From an uncultured Collinsella sp. (GTDB lineage: Bacteria; Actinomycetota; Coriobacteriia; Coriobacteriales; Coriobacteriaceae), in the NCBI GenBank assembly GCA_959026725.1, contig CAUFMG010000005.1, positions 1 through 64,000 of the forward strand: a DNA stretch of 64,000 nt. The letters run 5' to 3'. The notes beneath the pieces were generated by a model. The model did not search any database. It had not been told where the DNA came from and saw only the letters and a list, made by a program, of their open reading frames with translations. Shown piece after piece: positions 1 to 9,014 of the stretch. Every line of letters starts with the position of its first letter. The first letter of the stretch is position 1. The translations under genes were made by a program, and so were the position numbers.

Positions 1-124
1 AGGCAGACGAGAAGGCTCGCTCGTTAGCACCGGCAGACTATTGCTGCATTTTCTGAGCATCGGTGCACGGCGCCCCCGCGCGAGCTACACTATCCCCTTA
101 AACATGATTGTGAGGACGACCGCT

Positions 125-1306
125 ATGCTATTTGTAAATCGGCTGGTACATACGCTTGTTCCCGGCAGCGAGAGCGAGCCGGTCGATGCATCTTGCCGCA
201 CCAACGCGGGCTTTTCCGCAAGCCTCGTCTGCATTGGCCTCAACATCACCCTGTGCCTGGCCAAGGGCATCGCGGGCCTGCTCGCCGGCTCCGTCTCCCT
301 CATCGCCGACGCTTTCAACAACCTCTCCGATGCCTCGAGCAACATCGTGAGTCTGCTCGGGTTCCGCCTTGCCAGCCGCCCTGCAGACGAAGGCCACCCC
401 TATGGCCACGGTCGCTATGAGTACCTAGCCGGCCTGTTCGTCGCCGTCCTGGTTTGCGCCGTCGGCATCAATCTGATCCTCGAGTCGGTCACTAAGATCA
501 TCAAGCCTTCCCCCACTGCATATTCGGTGCTCTCCTTAGCCGCCCTCGTCTTGTCCATGCTCGTTAAGCTCTGGATGGCAGCGTTCAACCGCACGCTGGG
601 CGATCGCATCGACTCGGAGACGCTCATCGCCACAGCACAGGACTCCAAAAACGACGTCATCACCTCGGGCTCGGTCTTGGTGGCGGCGCTTATTTCGCAG
701 ACGACCGGCTTTGACCTCGATGGCTGGGCAGGCCTGGGTGTGGGCATCTTCATCTGCATCAGCGGCATGGGCCTAGTGCGCGACGCCATCAGCCCGTTGC
801 TGGGGCAAGCGCCCGACCCCAAGCTCGTCCAGGCAATCCGCGACAAGATCATGTCCTATCCACAGGTCTTGGGCACACACGACCTGATGGTGCACGACTA
901 CGGCCCCGGTCGTCAGTTTGCCAGCGCCCACGTGGAGATGCCTGGCGAGGGCGACGCATTTGAGCACCACGAGATTCTGGACACCATCGAGCACGACATC
1001 AAGCGCCAGATGGGCATCGATATCACGCTGCACTGCGACCCCATCGCGACAACCGGCGACGACCTGCGCGGCTGGGTCAAGCGCGGCGTCATGCAGATCG
1101 ACCCCGCGCTCTCCATCCACGACCTGCACGAGCACGACGGGTTCGTTTCGTTTGACCTGGTGCGTCCCGACGGCTTTGACATATCCGACGAGGAGCTGCT
1201 GGAGCTCGTCACGCGCATCGTGCACGAGCGCCGGCCCGATGTCTCGTGCGTCGTCACGTTTGACTCGGGCTTTAGCTCGCCCGACCGCCCGGCCGAGCGG
1301 CTGTAG
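125..1306 (+). CDS. Cation diffusion facilitator (CDF) family metal exporter, possibly Mn/Fe type
   Basis: A 393-residue inner-membrane antiporter of the CDF family, expected to export divalent metal against protons. The membrane region holds about six hydrophobic segments. The site-A motif in TM2 reads DAFNNLSD and the TM5 motif reads DSKND, so both positions where zinc CDFs carry HxxxD instead have N/DxxxD. In the family this pattern is linked to manganese or iron rather than zinc, so the substrate is inferred. The cytoplasmic C-terminal part carries His-rich stretches such as EHHE and HEHDG, typical of the regulatory metal-binding domain. The ATG at 125 is chosen because a GAGG-like site lies just upstream; in-frame starts at 41 and 104 lack a better one. 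It converges on the next minus-strand gene with 18 bases between. Confidence 0.85.
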   Translation: MLFVNRLVHTLVPGSESEPVDASCRTNAGFSASLVCIGLNITLCLAKGIAGLLAGSVSLIADAFNNLSDASSNIVSLLGFRLASRPADEGHPYGHGRYEYLAGLFVAVLVCAVGINLILESVTKIIKPSPTAYSVLSLAALVLSMLVKLWMAAFNRTLGDRIDSETLIATAQDSKNDVITSGSVLVAALISQTTGFDLDGWAGLGVGIFICISGMGLVRDAISPLLGQAPDPKLVQAIRDKIMSYPQVLGTHDLMVHDYGPGRQFASAHVEMPGEGDAFEHHEILDTIEHDIKRQMGIDITLHCDPIATTGDDLRGWVKRGVMQIDPALSIHDLHEHDGFVSFDLVRPDGFDISDEELLELVTRIVHERRPDVSCVVTFDSGFSSPDRPAERL

Positions 1307-1324
1307 CCCCGCTCCGCTCGTCTG

Positions 1325-2314
1325 CTAGTTTCCCTGCGCGCCCGAGATGCCGTTTTGCAGGGCGTTCCAGGCATCCGTCGCCATGCCGCCCAAGTTCTGC
1401 GCGGTATCGCCCAGGTTTTGTGCCGTGTCGCCCAGCTCTTGCGCCTTGTCTCCCAACTCCTGTGCCTTGTTGCTCAAGTCCTCCAGCGTATTGGAGCTCG
1501 AACTGTCGGTACCGCTTTGGCCGTCGGACGAGTTGCCCGAGCTGTTCTTGTGCGTGAGTTGAATTTCGAGGTTGCCGTTGTCGTTATAGTAGGCAGAAGT
1601 AACGACCCAGTTGGCATCGACGACGGGCGTTGAGCCATCATAAGTCAGGACCACGGCATTCGAAAGATCGGCGCCGCGCGACTTGAGGATCTTCTTGGCG
1701 TTGGACCAGTACTGCCCCGGGATATCGCTCAGATCGACGGCGCTAGACGAGGCGGACTCAGTTTGCTCGGCAGTGGTATCGGCCGTTGAACTCCCTCGCT
1801 TGTTGAGCATGCCCGACACGATGGCAAACACAACCGACAGCGCAAAGAAGATCGCCAGCACGATGAGGATCTTCTTGATCACGCTCGACGAACGCGACGG
1901 CTTCTTCTCCTCGTCCTCGCCATATTGCGGAATCGACTTGGGGTACTCGCGATACGGCTGGCGCGACTCGTAGCGAGGCTGCGCCGTGCGAGGCATATAC
2001 GTCGTCTGCTGAGGCTGCGGAATGGGATTCTGCGGCAGGTCATCATAGGGATTCGGCGTCGAGGCGGCATAAGAATCCTGCGGCGCGTAATCAAACGGGT
2101 CCGGAGCTGCGTTGCTATAGGGGCCTTGCGAAGATGCAGCGTAAGAATCCTGCGCCGTGTCGCCATAGCCCATAACCCGGGTGGGCTCGGCAGAAGGCTG
2201 CGTCGCGGCGGGGTCGGTATAACCGGGGTTGGGAACAACGCGGGTCGCATCGGCGCTATCGCCAGCCTGCGCGGAACCGTAGCCGCCCATCACGGTTGTC
2301 TTGTCCTGATCCAT
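1325..2314 (-). CDS. Single-pass membrane protein with disordered head and heptad-repeat tail, function unknown
   Basis: A 329-residue protein. Residues 1 to about 145 are low-complexity, rich in Pro, Gln, Ser, Tyr and Asp, with repeated QDSYAAS-like units. One strong hydrophobic segment lies at about 146-168. It is followed by a Ser/Thr-rich linker and a folded part of about 70 residues (around DIPGQYWSNAKKILKSRG) resembling the small extracytoplasmic domains of actinobacterial membrane proteins; that family link is not firm. Near the C terminus the seven-residue unit KAQELGD / TAQNLGD repeats four times, probably an amphipathic helix or short coiled coil. The head is probably cytoplasmic and the tail outside. 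A GAAAGGA ribosome site precedes the ATG. No enzyme motif is visible. Confidence 0.7.
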   Translation of the reverse strand: MDQDKTTVMGGYGSAQAGDSADATRVVPNPGYTDPAATQPSAEPTRVMGYGDTAQDSYAASSQGPYSNAAPDPFDYAPQDSYAASTPNPYDDLPQNPIPQPQQTTYMPRTAQPRYESRQPYREYPKSIPQYGEDEEKKPSRSSSVIKKILIVLAIFFALSVVFAIVSGMLNKRGSSTADTTAEQTESASSSAVDLSDIPGQYWSNAKKILKSRGADLSNAVVLTYDGSTPVVDANWVVTSAYYNDNGNLEIQLTHKNSSGNSSDGQSGTDSSSSNTLEDLSNKAQELGDKAQELGDTAQNLGDTAQNLGGMATDAWNALQNGISGAQGN

Positions 2315-2451
2315 GCAACGATTCCTTTCCGTCGCGCGTGAGCCTCAAGTTATCCATGCATTCTACCCGCGCAAAAGCCTATGATGGACGGAGCCCGTCG
2401 GTATCTACAAGACATGCGCGACAGGTGGCAACAAGCGAATCGAGAAACGTT

Positions 2452-2688
2452 ATGGCAAAAAGTAAGCTCATCAAAGACACGACGCGTGTCGAGCGCGAGG
2501 AAATCATCAAGCTGGCACTCGCCGGCTGCGGAAACGGCAGCTGCGATAACTGCGGCAGTTGCAGCCTGGGGGCTGGCGACCCATACGGCACCTACCAGCC
2601 CTACATTGACGGCGAGATGGAAATCGCCGATATCAACATGATGGTCGCCGAGCGCAACGCCAAGCTCTTCGGCCTTCAACGCGGCTAG
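2452..2688 (+). CDS. Small Cys-rich protein, function unknown
   Basis: A 78-residue protein starting MAKSKLIKDTTRVEREE. Four cysteines cluster in AGCGNGSCDNCGSCS (spacing C-x4-C-x2-C-x2-C), followed by an acidic C-terminal half. The spacing could bind a metal or Fe-S cluster, but no named family was recognised. The ATG at 2452 is preferred over the in-frame start at 2296, because the longer reading runs back into the divergent neighbour's start region and has no protein-like composition. It is divergent from the membrane protein at 1325-2314. Confidence 0.6.
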   Translation: MAKSKLIKDTTRVEREEIIKLALAGCGNGSCDNCGSCSLGAGDPYGTYQPYIDGEMEIADINMMVAERNAKLFGLQRG

Positions 2689-2697
2689 AAAACAAAA

Positions 2698-2728
2698 GCC
2701 CCGCCGGGCCTTGGGGGCACGGCGGGGC
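2698..2728 (-). terminator. Intrinsic terminator of fhs
   Basis: A 9-bp perfect stem (GCCCCGCCG / CGGCGGGGC) with a 13-nt loop. On the minus strand it is followed by a T-rich run (TTTTGTTTT), which fits termination of the minus-strand gene just upstream. It may also stop the convergent small gene. Confidence 0.8.
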
Positions 2729-2753
2729 GGGCAGGTAGCTAGGGGCAACAGGC

Positions 2754-4421
2754 CTAGAACAGGCCAGTGATGTTGCCGTCGTTATCGACGTCGATATTCT
2801 CGGCCGCGGGCACCTTGGGCAGGCCGGGCATGGTCAGAACGCTGCCGGTCAGCGCGACCACAAAGTGGGCACCGGCGGAAACCTTGAGCTCGCGCACCGT
2901 GATGCGGAAGTTCTCGGGAGCGCCCAGGGCCTTGGCGTTGTCGCTAAAGCTGTACTGCGTCTTGGCGACGCACACTGGCAGGTTGCCAAAGCCATTCTCG
3001 CGCAGCTCGGCGAGCTGGCGCTTGGCGGCCGGCGTAAAGTCAACGCCGTCGGCGCGGTAGACCTTGGTGGCAACGGCCTCGAGGGCATCAGCGACATCAG
3101 CACCGTCCTCATAGGCAAACTTGAGCTCGCTCGGCTGCTCAATCAGACGCATGACCTCATCGGCCAGGTCGAGCGCGCCCTCGCCGCCCTTGGCCCAGAC
3201 CTCGGAAAGCTTAACGCTGACGCCGAGCTTCTGGCACTCGGACTCGATGAGCGCAAGCTCGGCCTCGGTGTCCGTCGGGAAGCGGTTGATGGCGACCACG
3301 CAGGGCAGACCATAAACGTTCTGGATGTTGTCGACGTGACGCAGCAGGTTGGGCATGCCAGCCTTGAGTGCTTCGAGGTTCTCCTCGTTGAGGTCGGCCT
3401 TGGCGACGCCACCGTTGTACTTAAGCGCACGAGCGGTAGCGACGATCACGACGGCGCTGGGGCGAACGCCCGTCATGCGGCACTTGATGTCGAGGAACTT
3501 CTCGGCACCCAGATCGGCACCGAAGCCGGCCTCGGTAATGGCGACATCGCCAAAGCGCATCGCCATACGCGTGGCCATGATGGAGTTGCAGCCGTGGGCG
3601 ATATTGGCGAAGGGACCGCCGTGGACAAACGCGGGCGTGCCCTCGAGCGTTTGCACCAGGTTGGGCTTGAGCGCGTCCTTAAGCAACGCGGCCATGGCAC
3701 CCTGGGCCTTGAGGTCGCGGGCACGGACGGGCTCGCCGGCAAAGCTATAGCCGACGACAATCTCACCCAAGCGTTCCTTGAGGTCGCTGATGCTCGTAGA
3801 CAGGCACAGGATTGCCATGACCTCGGAGGCGACGGTGATATCGAAGCCGTCCTCGCGCGGCACGCCCTGGGCCTTACCGCCAATGCCGTCGATGACGTGG
3901 CGCAGCTGACGGTCGTTCATATCGACGACGCGCTTCCAAGTGATGCGCTTAACGTCAATACCGAGCTGATTGCCCTGCTGGATGTGGTTATCAAGCATGG
4001 CGGCCAGCAGGTTATTGGCGGCACCGATAGCGTGGAAGTCGCCGGTAAAGTGCAGGTTGATATCCTCCATGGGGATGACCTGAGCCCAGCCGCCGCCGGC
4101 AGCGCCGCCCTTAACGCCAAAGACGGGGCCGAGCGAAGGCTCGCGCAGGGCAACGGCACTCTTGACGCCGCGACGACGCAGGCCGTCGGCCAGACCGATG
4201 GTCGTGGTGGTCTTGCCCTCGCCCGCGGGCGTTGGGTTGATAGCGGTCACGAGGACGAGCTTGGCCTGGTGATCAGTCGGCTCGTTGAGCAGTGAATAGT
4301 CGACCTTAGCCTTGTCGAAGCCGTACGGAATAAGGTGCTTAACGTCGACGCCGGCGTTCTTGGCCACCTCGGTAATAGGCAGTGGCGTGACAGAACGTGC
4401 GATTTCGATGTCAGTAGGCAT
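2754..4421 (-). CDS. fhs: Formate--tetrahydrofolate ligase
   Basis: A cytoplasmic ligase that makes 10-formyl-THF from formate, THF and ATP, feeding one-carbon metabolism. At 555 residues it has the usual family length. The nucleotide-binding loop TPAGEGKTTT lies at about 64-73. Family landmarks include VFGVKGGAAGGG and the FADLGAEKF-like stretch GFGADLGAEKFLDIKC. The start at 4421 (MPTDIEIA) has an AAAGGA site 7 nt upstream; the longer ORF to 4496 adds an unlikely leader. It stands alone, followed by its own terminator. In an anaerobe it may act in either direction; no other folate-pathway gene is adjacent. Confidence 0.97.
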   Translation of the reverse strand: MPTDIEIARSVTPLPITEVAKNAGVDVKHLIPYGFDKAKVDYSLLNEPTDHQAKLVLVTAINPTPAGEGKTTTTIGLADGLRRRGVKSAVALREPSLGPVFGVKGGAAGGGWAQVIPMEDINLHFTGDFHAIGAANNLLAAMLDNHIQQGNQLGIDVKRITWKRVVDMNDRQLRHVIDGIGGKAQGVPREDGFDITVASEVMAILCLSTSISDLKERLGEIVVGYSFAGEPVRARDLKAQGAMAALLKDALKPNLVQTLEGTPAFVHGGPFANIAHGCNSIMATRMAMRFGDVAITEAGFGADLGAEKFLDIKCRMTGVRPSAVVIVATARALKYNGGVAKADLNEENLEALKAGMPNLLRHVDNIQNVYGLPCVVAINRFPTDTEAELALIESECQKLGVSVKLSEVWAKGGEGALDLADEVMRLIEQPSELKFAYEDGADVADALEAVATKVYRADGVDFTPAAKRQLAELRENGFGNLPVCVAKTQYSFSDNAKALGAPENFRITVRELKVSAGAHFVVALTGSVLTMPGLPKVPAAENIDVDNDGNITGLF

Positions 4422-4565
4422 GGGCGGTCCTTTCGTTACCGAATGAGAAAAAGACCAATTCAGCATAGCACGGGCGCGCAATAGTAAAACGCCCATAACC
4501 GATGAACGGCGATATGTTTACCCGATGCCCAGCGATAGTCCAACAGCCCGCCAAAACAAAACGCC

Positions 4566-5633
4566 CTAAACGGTAGGTTCAATCCCCAGGTGCTCAAAGG
4601 TGCGGAGGGTTGCCTGACGGCCCTGCGGCGTACGAATCATCAATCCGCACTGCAGCAAATAGGGCTCATAGACATCCTCGAGCGTGCCCGGGTCCTCGCC
4701 CACCGCGCTGGCAAGGGTCGTAAGTCCCACGGCGCGACCGGAGAACGTCTTGGCGAGCGTCTCCAAAATGCGAATATCCATCCAGTCCAGACCGAGCTCG
4801 TCGATCTCGAAGAACTCGAGCGCCTGGCGACAGATATCGAGCTCGATGGGGCCGTTGCCGCGCACCTGTGCGTAATCGCGCACGCGCTTGAGCAGACGGT
4901 TGGCAAGACGTGGCGTGCCGCGCGAACGCGAGCCGATCTCGAGTGCACTGGGATGGTCGATCGTCACGCCCAGGATAGTCGCCGAGCGCGTCACAATCTG
5001 CGCGAGCTCCTCGACCGTGTAGTAATCCAGGCGATATGAAATGCCAAAGCGGTCGCGCAACGGGCCGGTCAACATGCCTGAACGGGTCGTTGCCGCCACC
5101 AGCGTAAACTTGGGGATATCCAAGCGAATCGAGCGCGCCGCCGGACCCTTGCCAATCACGATATCGAGGGCAAAGTCCTCCATCGCGGGGTACAGGACCT
5201 CCTCGACCGAACGGTTGAGGCGGTGGATCTCGTCGATAAACAGCACATCGCCCGGCTGCAAGTTAGTAAGGATGGCCGCCAGGTCGCCCGTGCGCGCGAT
5301 GGCAGGGCCACTCGTGGTCTTGATCTGAGCGCCCAGCTCGTTGGCGATAACGGTGGCCAGCGTGGTCTTGCCCAGGCCCGGAGGACCCGAGAAGATCACG
5401 TGGTCGAGCGTCTCGCCACGGCTCTGCGCCGCTTCGATCAACACGCGCAGGCTCTGCTTGATGTGCTCCTGGCCGCAGTAATCGTCCAGGCGCTGAGGGC
5501 GCAAAGTGCGGTCGACATCGAGATCCTCGGCCGTCAGCTCCGAGCCCACCATGCGCTCGCCGTGCGCCATGGATGCCGCCGGCGAGTTACCGGGCGTCGC
5601 CCACAAGTCCTGAGAGTCATCGGCTTCCCACAT
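4566..5633 (-). CDS. ruvB: Holliday junction branch-migration helicase RuvB
   Basis: The AAA+ motor of the RuvABC resolvasome, driving branch migration of Holliday junctions. Walker A (SGPPGLGKT) is near residue 83-91 and Walker B is FIDEIH. Sensor and arginine-finger regions are present (TRSGMLTGPLRDRFG), and a C-terminal winged-helix DNA-binding domain ends at the stop. It is last in ruvC-ruvA-ruvB. Its ATG overlaps the ruvA stop by one base (TGATG), and a GTG codon directly before it (5636) would give a 4-base overlap instead. Either start implies translational coupling. Confidence 0.97.
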   Translation of the reverse strand: MWEADDSQDLWATPGNSPAASMAHGERMVGSELTAEDLDVDRTLRPQRLDDYCGQEHIKQSLRVLIEAAQSRGETLDHVIFSGPPGLGKTTLATVIANELGAQIKTTSGPAIARTGDLAAILTNLQPGDVLFIDEIHRLNRSVEEVLYPAMEDFALDIVIGKGPAARSIRLDIPKFTLVAATTRSGMLTGPLRDRFGISYRLDYYTVEELAQIVTRSATILGVTIDHPSALEIGSRSRGTPRLANRLLKRVRDYAQVRGNGPIELDICRQALEFFEIDELGLDWMDIRILETLAKTFSGRAVGLTTLASAVGEDPGTLEDVYEPYLLQCGLMIRTPQGRQATLRTFEHLGIEPTV

Positions 5634-6253
5634 CACGCATCCATTCCGAGTCGCTTAAGCGCCGCGCCGAGCAGATCCTCGACACGCATATTCTGCCCAT
5701 CATACCCGCTCAGGGCAACATCGGTCTCCTGCGGGCTAAAGCCCATGGAAAGGAGTGCCGCACGGGCATCGTCGATCGCCGAGGGAGCGGCAGCGGGCAC
5801 GGGCATCGCAACCTGTCCGGGAATCACGTCGACCGGCACAAAGCCCTTATCCTTGGCAAAGGTGCTCTTGAGTTCCAGGATCAGGCGCTGAGCTGTCTTT
5901 TTGCCCACACCGGGTACCTTGGCCATGCCCTTGTCGTCCTCGGCCATCACCAGCGAATACAGCTGCCCCACGGTATAGGTGGAAAGCACGGCAAGCGCCA
6001 GGCGCGGGCCAACGCCCGAAACGGACACGAGCCGGTCGAACATCGTGCGCTCATCCTTTGAGGAAAAACCGAAAAGTGTCATGGCGTCCTCGCGCACCTG
6101 CATACGCGTGTAGAGACGGACCTCGCCGCCGGGCGTCGGCAACGTGGCCGCAGTGCTGCCCGAGATGCCGAGTTCAAAGCCAACGCCCGACACATCGACG
6201 ACAGCAGAGCTCATCGTGGACTCGACAAGCGTTCCGTGGAGCTGGGAAATCAT
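5633..6253 (-). CDS. ruvA: Holliday junction DNA helicase subunit RuvA
   Basis: A 206-residue RuvA that binds the four-way junction and loads RuvB. The N-terminal OB fold begins MISQLHGTLVE. Two helix-hairpin-helix motifs follow (VSGVGPRLALAVLS and VPGVGKKTAQRLILEL). An acidic/proline linker leads to the C-terminal UBA-like domain (DDARAALLSMGFSPQE) that contacts RuvB. The start overlaps the ruvC stop by one base, and the ruvA-ruvB junction uses the same arrangement, so the three genes form one coupled operon. Confidence 0.97.
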   Translation of the reverse strand: MISQLHGTLVESTMSSAVVDVSGVGFELGISGSTAATLPTPGGEVRLYTRMQVREDAMTLFGFSSKDERTMFDRLVSVSGVGPRLALAVLSTYTVGQLYSLVMAEDDKGMAKVPGVGKKTAQRLILELKSTFAKDKGFVPVDVIPGQVAMPVPAAAPSAIDDARAALLSMGFSPQETDVALSGYDGQNMRVEDLLGAALKRLGMDA

Positions 6254-6774
6254 CAGTATCCGGTTCCTCTCTGTTGATAGAACTCGCCACCGGTGAGGGC
6301 GCGGGTGCGGCTGAGGTTTACGTGGCAGATGGCGCAGGCCAGGGCATCGGCGGCATGGTCGGGATGCGGGTCGTGGTCGAGCTGTGTTAGCGTGCGTACC
6401 ATATAGGCGACCTGCCGCTTGTCCGCGGCGCCGGTGCCCACCACAGCCTGTTTGATCTGCATGGGCGTGTACTCGCCAATCTCGAGCGCGCATTCCGAAA
6501 GCGCTACGAGTGCAGCACCGCGGGCATGCGCCGTGGGGATGGCCGAACGAACGTTGGCGCCAAAGTAGATGCTCTCGACAGCAGCTGTGTCGGGTCGATA
6601 ACGCTCGACGACATCCTTAAGGTCACGGGCGATATGCGACAGGCGCACCGCAAGCGGGCTGCCCGCGCTGGTCTCGATGCAACCGTAGGCACGGCAGCGA
6701 ACCTCGCCACGCCGCTCCTCGATAATCCCCCAACCCGTATGAGCCAAACCGGGGTCAATGCCCAAGATAACCAA
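6253..6774 (-). CDS. ruvC: Crossover junction endodeoxyribonuclease RuvC
   Basis: The resolvase of the RuvABC complex, cutting Holliday junctions symmetrically. The RNase H-fold acidic residues are visible: D in GIDPGLAHTG, E in AVESIYFGAN, and the DD pair in PDHAADALA. I place the start at a TTG (6774) 5-6 nt after a strong GGGGAGG site, giving 173 residues, the normal RuvC length. The longer reading to 6795 would place that ribosome site inside the coding region. It is first gene of ruvC-ruvA-ruvB. Confidence 0.95.
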   Translation of the reverse strand: MVILGIDPGLAHTGWGIIEERRGEVRCRAYGCIETSAGSPLAVRLSHIARDLKDVVERYRPDTAAVESIYFGANVRSAIPTAHARGAALVALSECALEIGEYTPMQIKQAVVGTGAADKRQVAYMVRTLTQLDHDPHPDHAADALACAICHVNLSRTRALTGGEFYQQRGTGY

Positions 6775-6911
6775 GCCGACCTCCCCTCGCCACAAGCACA
6801 GCGCAAGACAGGGCCCCGCGCATCATTCACGAACGTCTGTTCTAGAATAACACAACGGGGCCAAGATGCTTAGTTGAAGTATCGGGGTTGGAAGCGAATC
6901 CTATCCCATAG

Positions 6912-8897
6912 TTAGTTCTGCGAGAAAAAGGGGAACTGCCTCGGATCTACTGGCGGGTGCGGCATCGGGCCACCCTGGGGACTACCTTGCGAGCCGCCCT
7001 GACCGCCCATCATCTTATCGATGGCGTCCTGAACCTCGCCCTCGAACTTTTTCATTCCCTCGTGTAAACGACGCTGACCGTCCTCAGAGCGCAGCTCCTC
7101 CATCTGCTCGGGCGAAATGCCCAACAGGTCACCCAATATGCCCATCATCTCGCCACGCATGCGCTCGCTTGTATCCTCGTCGGCAAAGCGGTTCACCTCG
7201 GCGCGCGCCAGCGCATCGACCGTCATGCGTTCCTTGCCGCTCAGCCCCAGGTCGGACCACGCGAGCATGTACGGCCAGGCGCGCTCAACAAACGAACGGG
7301 CCGAGACGATCGGCGCCGTCGGCAGCATGCGGCGGGCGGCCTCGCCCTGACGCACGAGCATCAGCAGCAGCGAGCAAGCCTCGGGCTTGCCGGCGGCCAT
7401 CGAGATGTCGTCGAAAGCTCGATTGCGGTCCACGTGCGCCTCGAGCGCGCCATCGACCTCACCCGGCTCAAGCCCGCCGAGCAGCTGTGCCGCGCGGTCG
7501 AGCATATCGACCGGACCGTCGAGCGTCGAGAGCGCCTGCGCCAGCACGCGCTCCATACAATCTTCCACCGCGTTGAGCGTCACGAGCTCTTGGGGCACCA
7601 CGGCAGACGTGCGGTTGCGCACACGCGCCACAAACTCAAGCGTCGACAGGTACACATCGCCAAAGGGCGCAAAGTCGCCCTGGTAACCGCCGCAAAGCGC
7701 CGGCGCCGCCAGCGCATACTCGGTTTTGGACAGCGGGCTCAGCGCCATCGCACCCAGCTCGAGCGCCGTGTCCTCCAGCATGAGGCCCAGCGTGCGCGAG
7801 CGCAGACGCTCGGCATCGCCCGCCGACACGTCGCGATCGAGCACACGCGCCGCATCCGGTGCATCGCGCTCGACAGTGCGAATGTGCAGACGCTCGGCAA
7901 TGGCGCGGACGGCGGCACAGCGGGCAGCCTCGGCCTCCTCCTGCGCCGGCGTAAAGATACGGTTGCGCCCCAGCACCAGGCCAATTACGTTACGCGGACC
8001 CAGAGCGTCAACGGCCAGCGCCGCCAGCAGGGATGACGGCAGGTCACCCTCGAGTGCCACCACAGCACGCGACGTACCATGGGCACGGGCGTTATCGCGC
8101 ACAGCGAGCACCAGCGCCTGCCACAACCACTCCTCGGAACGAAACTCGGGCAGCTCGTGGTCCTCCAAAGCATCGAGCATTACGCCGCGCTGAATCTCCT
8201 GAACCAGCAGGCTCTCCTCAAAACACGGCGCTTGAGCCACCACGCGCCCGCAGTCGTCGAGCACAAACGACCCGCCGGTATACACCGACTCGTCATAGGC
8301 ACCGACCGGCGCCATGCAGGCAAACCATACGCTGCGCTTGGACGCGATCTTGCGGTAGGCACCGCTGCGAACGGCGGCAATGGCGGCCGTCTCGCGGTCG
8401 GTCATATCAAACGCGTTGAACTGAAAATAGGCGATGAGGTCGACGCCGGTCGGCAGCATCTCGAGCTCACGGTCCAAGTCGAAGATCACCGCGATTCGCA
8501 CGCCGTCCACGTCGAAGACCGGCGGCGCCCAACGGGCATCGCCGTTCCCACCGCGCTGCAAGGCAATGCTCGAACGGGCCGGCACCACATGGCCGTCCTT
8601 GAGCATCATGTAGTCGAGCAGGGGCTGGCCCTCAAACGAAACCGCCGCGGGCACGATGCAGATCGTATCGAGCTCTTGGATGCGTTCGGCGACGCCGGTC
8701 AGGCCCGTCAGCATGTCGTGCTCAAAGTCGGCAGCGCCCACCAGGCCGCCGGGCAGGGCTCCCATAAAGAGCGGAGCCGGCACGCACAGCACGCGCGCCC
8801 CACGCTCGTGGGCCAAACGGACTTGGTCCTCGATGCGACCGCAAATGCCCTCAATATCACCCAGGCGCATATCGATCTGTGCAAGTGCGAGCTTCAT
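6912..8897 (-). CDS. NAD synthetase-like protein with degenerate nitrilase and synthetase active sites (putative pseudoenzyme)
   Basis: A 661-residue protein with the glutamine-dependent NAD synthetase layout: an N-terminal nitrilase fold (about 1-255), then an ATP-pyrophosphatase fold (about 270-500), then an added helical tail and a Gly/Pro/Gln-rich end. The similarity is clear in SVYTGGSFVLDDCG and AALAVDALGPRNVIG. The catalytic motifs are gone: the nitrilase Glu motif (PELxL) reads PAPLF, the Cys motif (IC-D) reads VIFDLD, and the synthetase loop SGGxDS reads LEGDLPSS. I infer a non-catalytic or repurposed relative of NadE; a separate functional nadE should exist elsewhere. The reading frame is intact with an AAAGGG-type site, so it is not a decaying gene. 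Transcription appears to be monocistronic. Confidence 0.75.
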   Translation of the reverse strand: MKLALAQIDMRLGDIEGICGRIEDQVRLAHERGARVLCVPAPLFMGALPGGLVGAADFEHDMLTGLTGVAERIQELDTICIVPAAVSFEGQPLLDYMMLKDGHVVPARSSIALQRGGNGDARWAPPVFDVDGVRIAVIFDLDRELEMLPTGVDLIAYFQFNAFDMTDRETAAIAAVRSGAYRKIASKRSVWFACMAPVGAYDESVYTGGSFVLDDCGRVVAQAPCFEESLLVQEIQRGVMLDALEDHELPEFRSEEWLWQALVLAVRDNARAHGTSRAVVALEGDLPSSLLAALAVDALGPRNVIGLVLGRNRIFTPAQEEAEAARCAAVRAIAERLHIRTVERDAPDAARVLDRDVSAGDAERLRSRTLGLMLEDTALELGAMALSPLSKTEYALAAPALCGGYQGDFAPFGDVYLSTLEFVARVRNRTSAVVPQELVTLNAVEDCMERVLAQALSTLDGPVDMLDRAAQLLGGLEPGEVDGALEAHVDRNRAFDDISMAAGKPEACSLLLMLVRQGEAARRMLPTAPIVSARSFVERAWPYMLAWSDLGLSGKERMTVDALARAEVNRFADEDTSERMRGEMMGILGDLLGISPEQMEELRSEDGQRRLHEGMKKFEGEVQDAIDKMMGGQGGSQGSPQGGPMPHPPVDPRQFPFFSQN

Positions 8898-8936
8898 GGC
8901 TCAGCCCTTTCCGTCGTAAACCATCGTTTTCGTAGT

Positions 8937-8969
8937 AAAAGCGCCGGCCGCAAGATGCAGTCGGCGCTT
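8937..8969 (-). terminator. Terminator of the superoxide reductase gene
   Basis: The stem AAGCGCCG / CGGCGCTT has a 15-nt loop. On the minus strand it is followed by TTTTACT, just downstream of the gene ending at 9015. Confidence 0.75.
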
Positions 8970-9014
8970 GCATGTGCATATGCTAGCTATGATACCCCGA
9001 GCGGGGGCGCGCTC

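Noticed and set aside
2865..4295. 476-codon plus frame opposite fhs
   Set aside because: fhs on the minus strand is full length with clear motifs; this is another antisense shadow.
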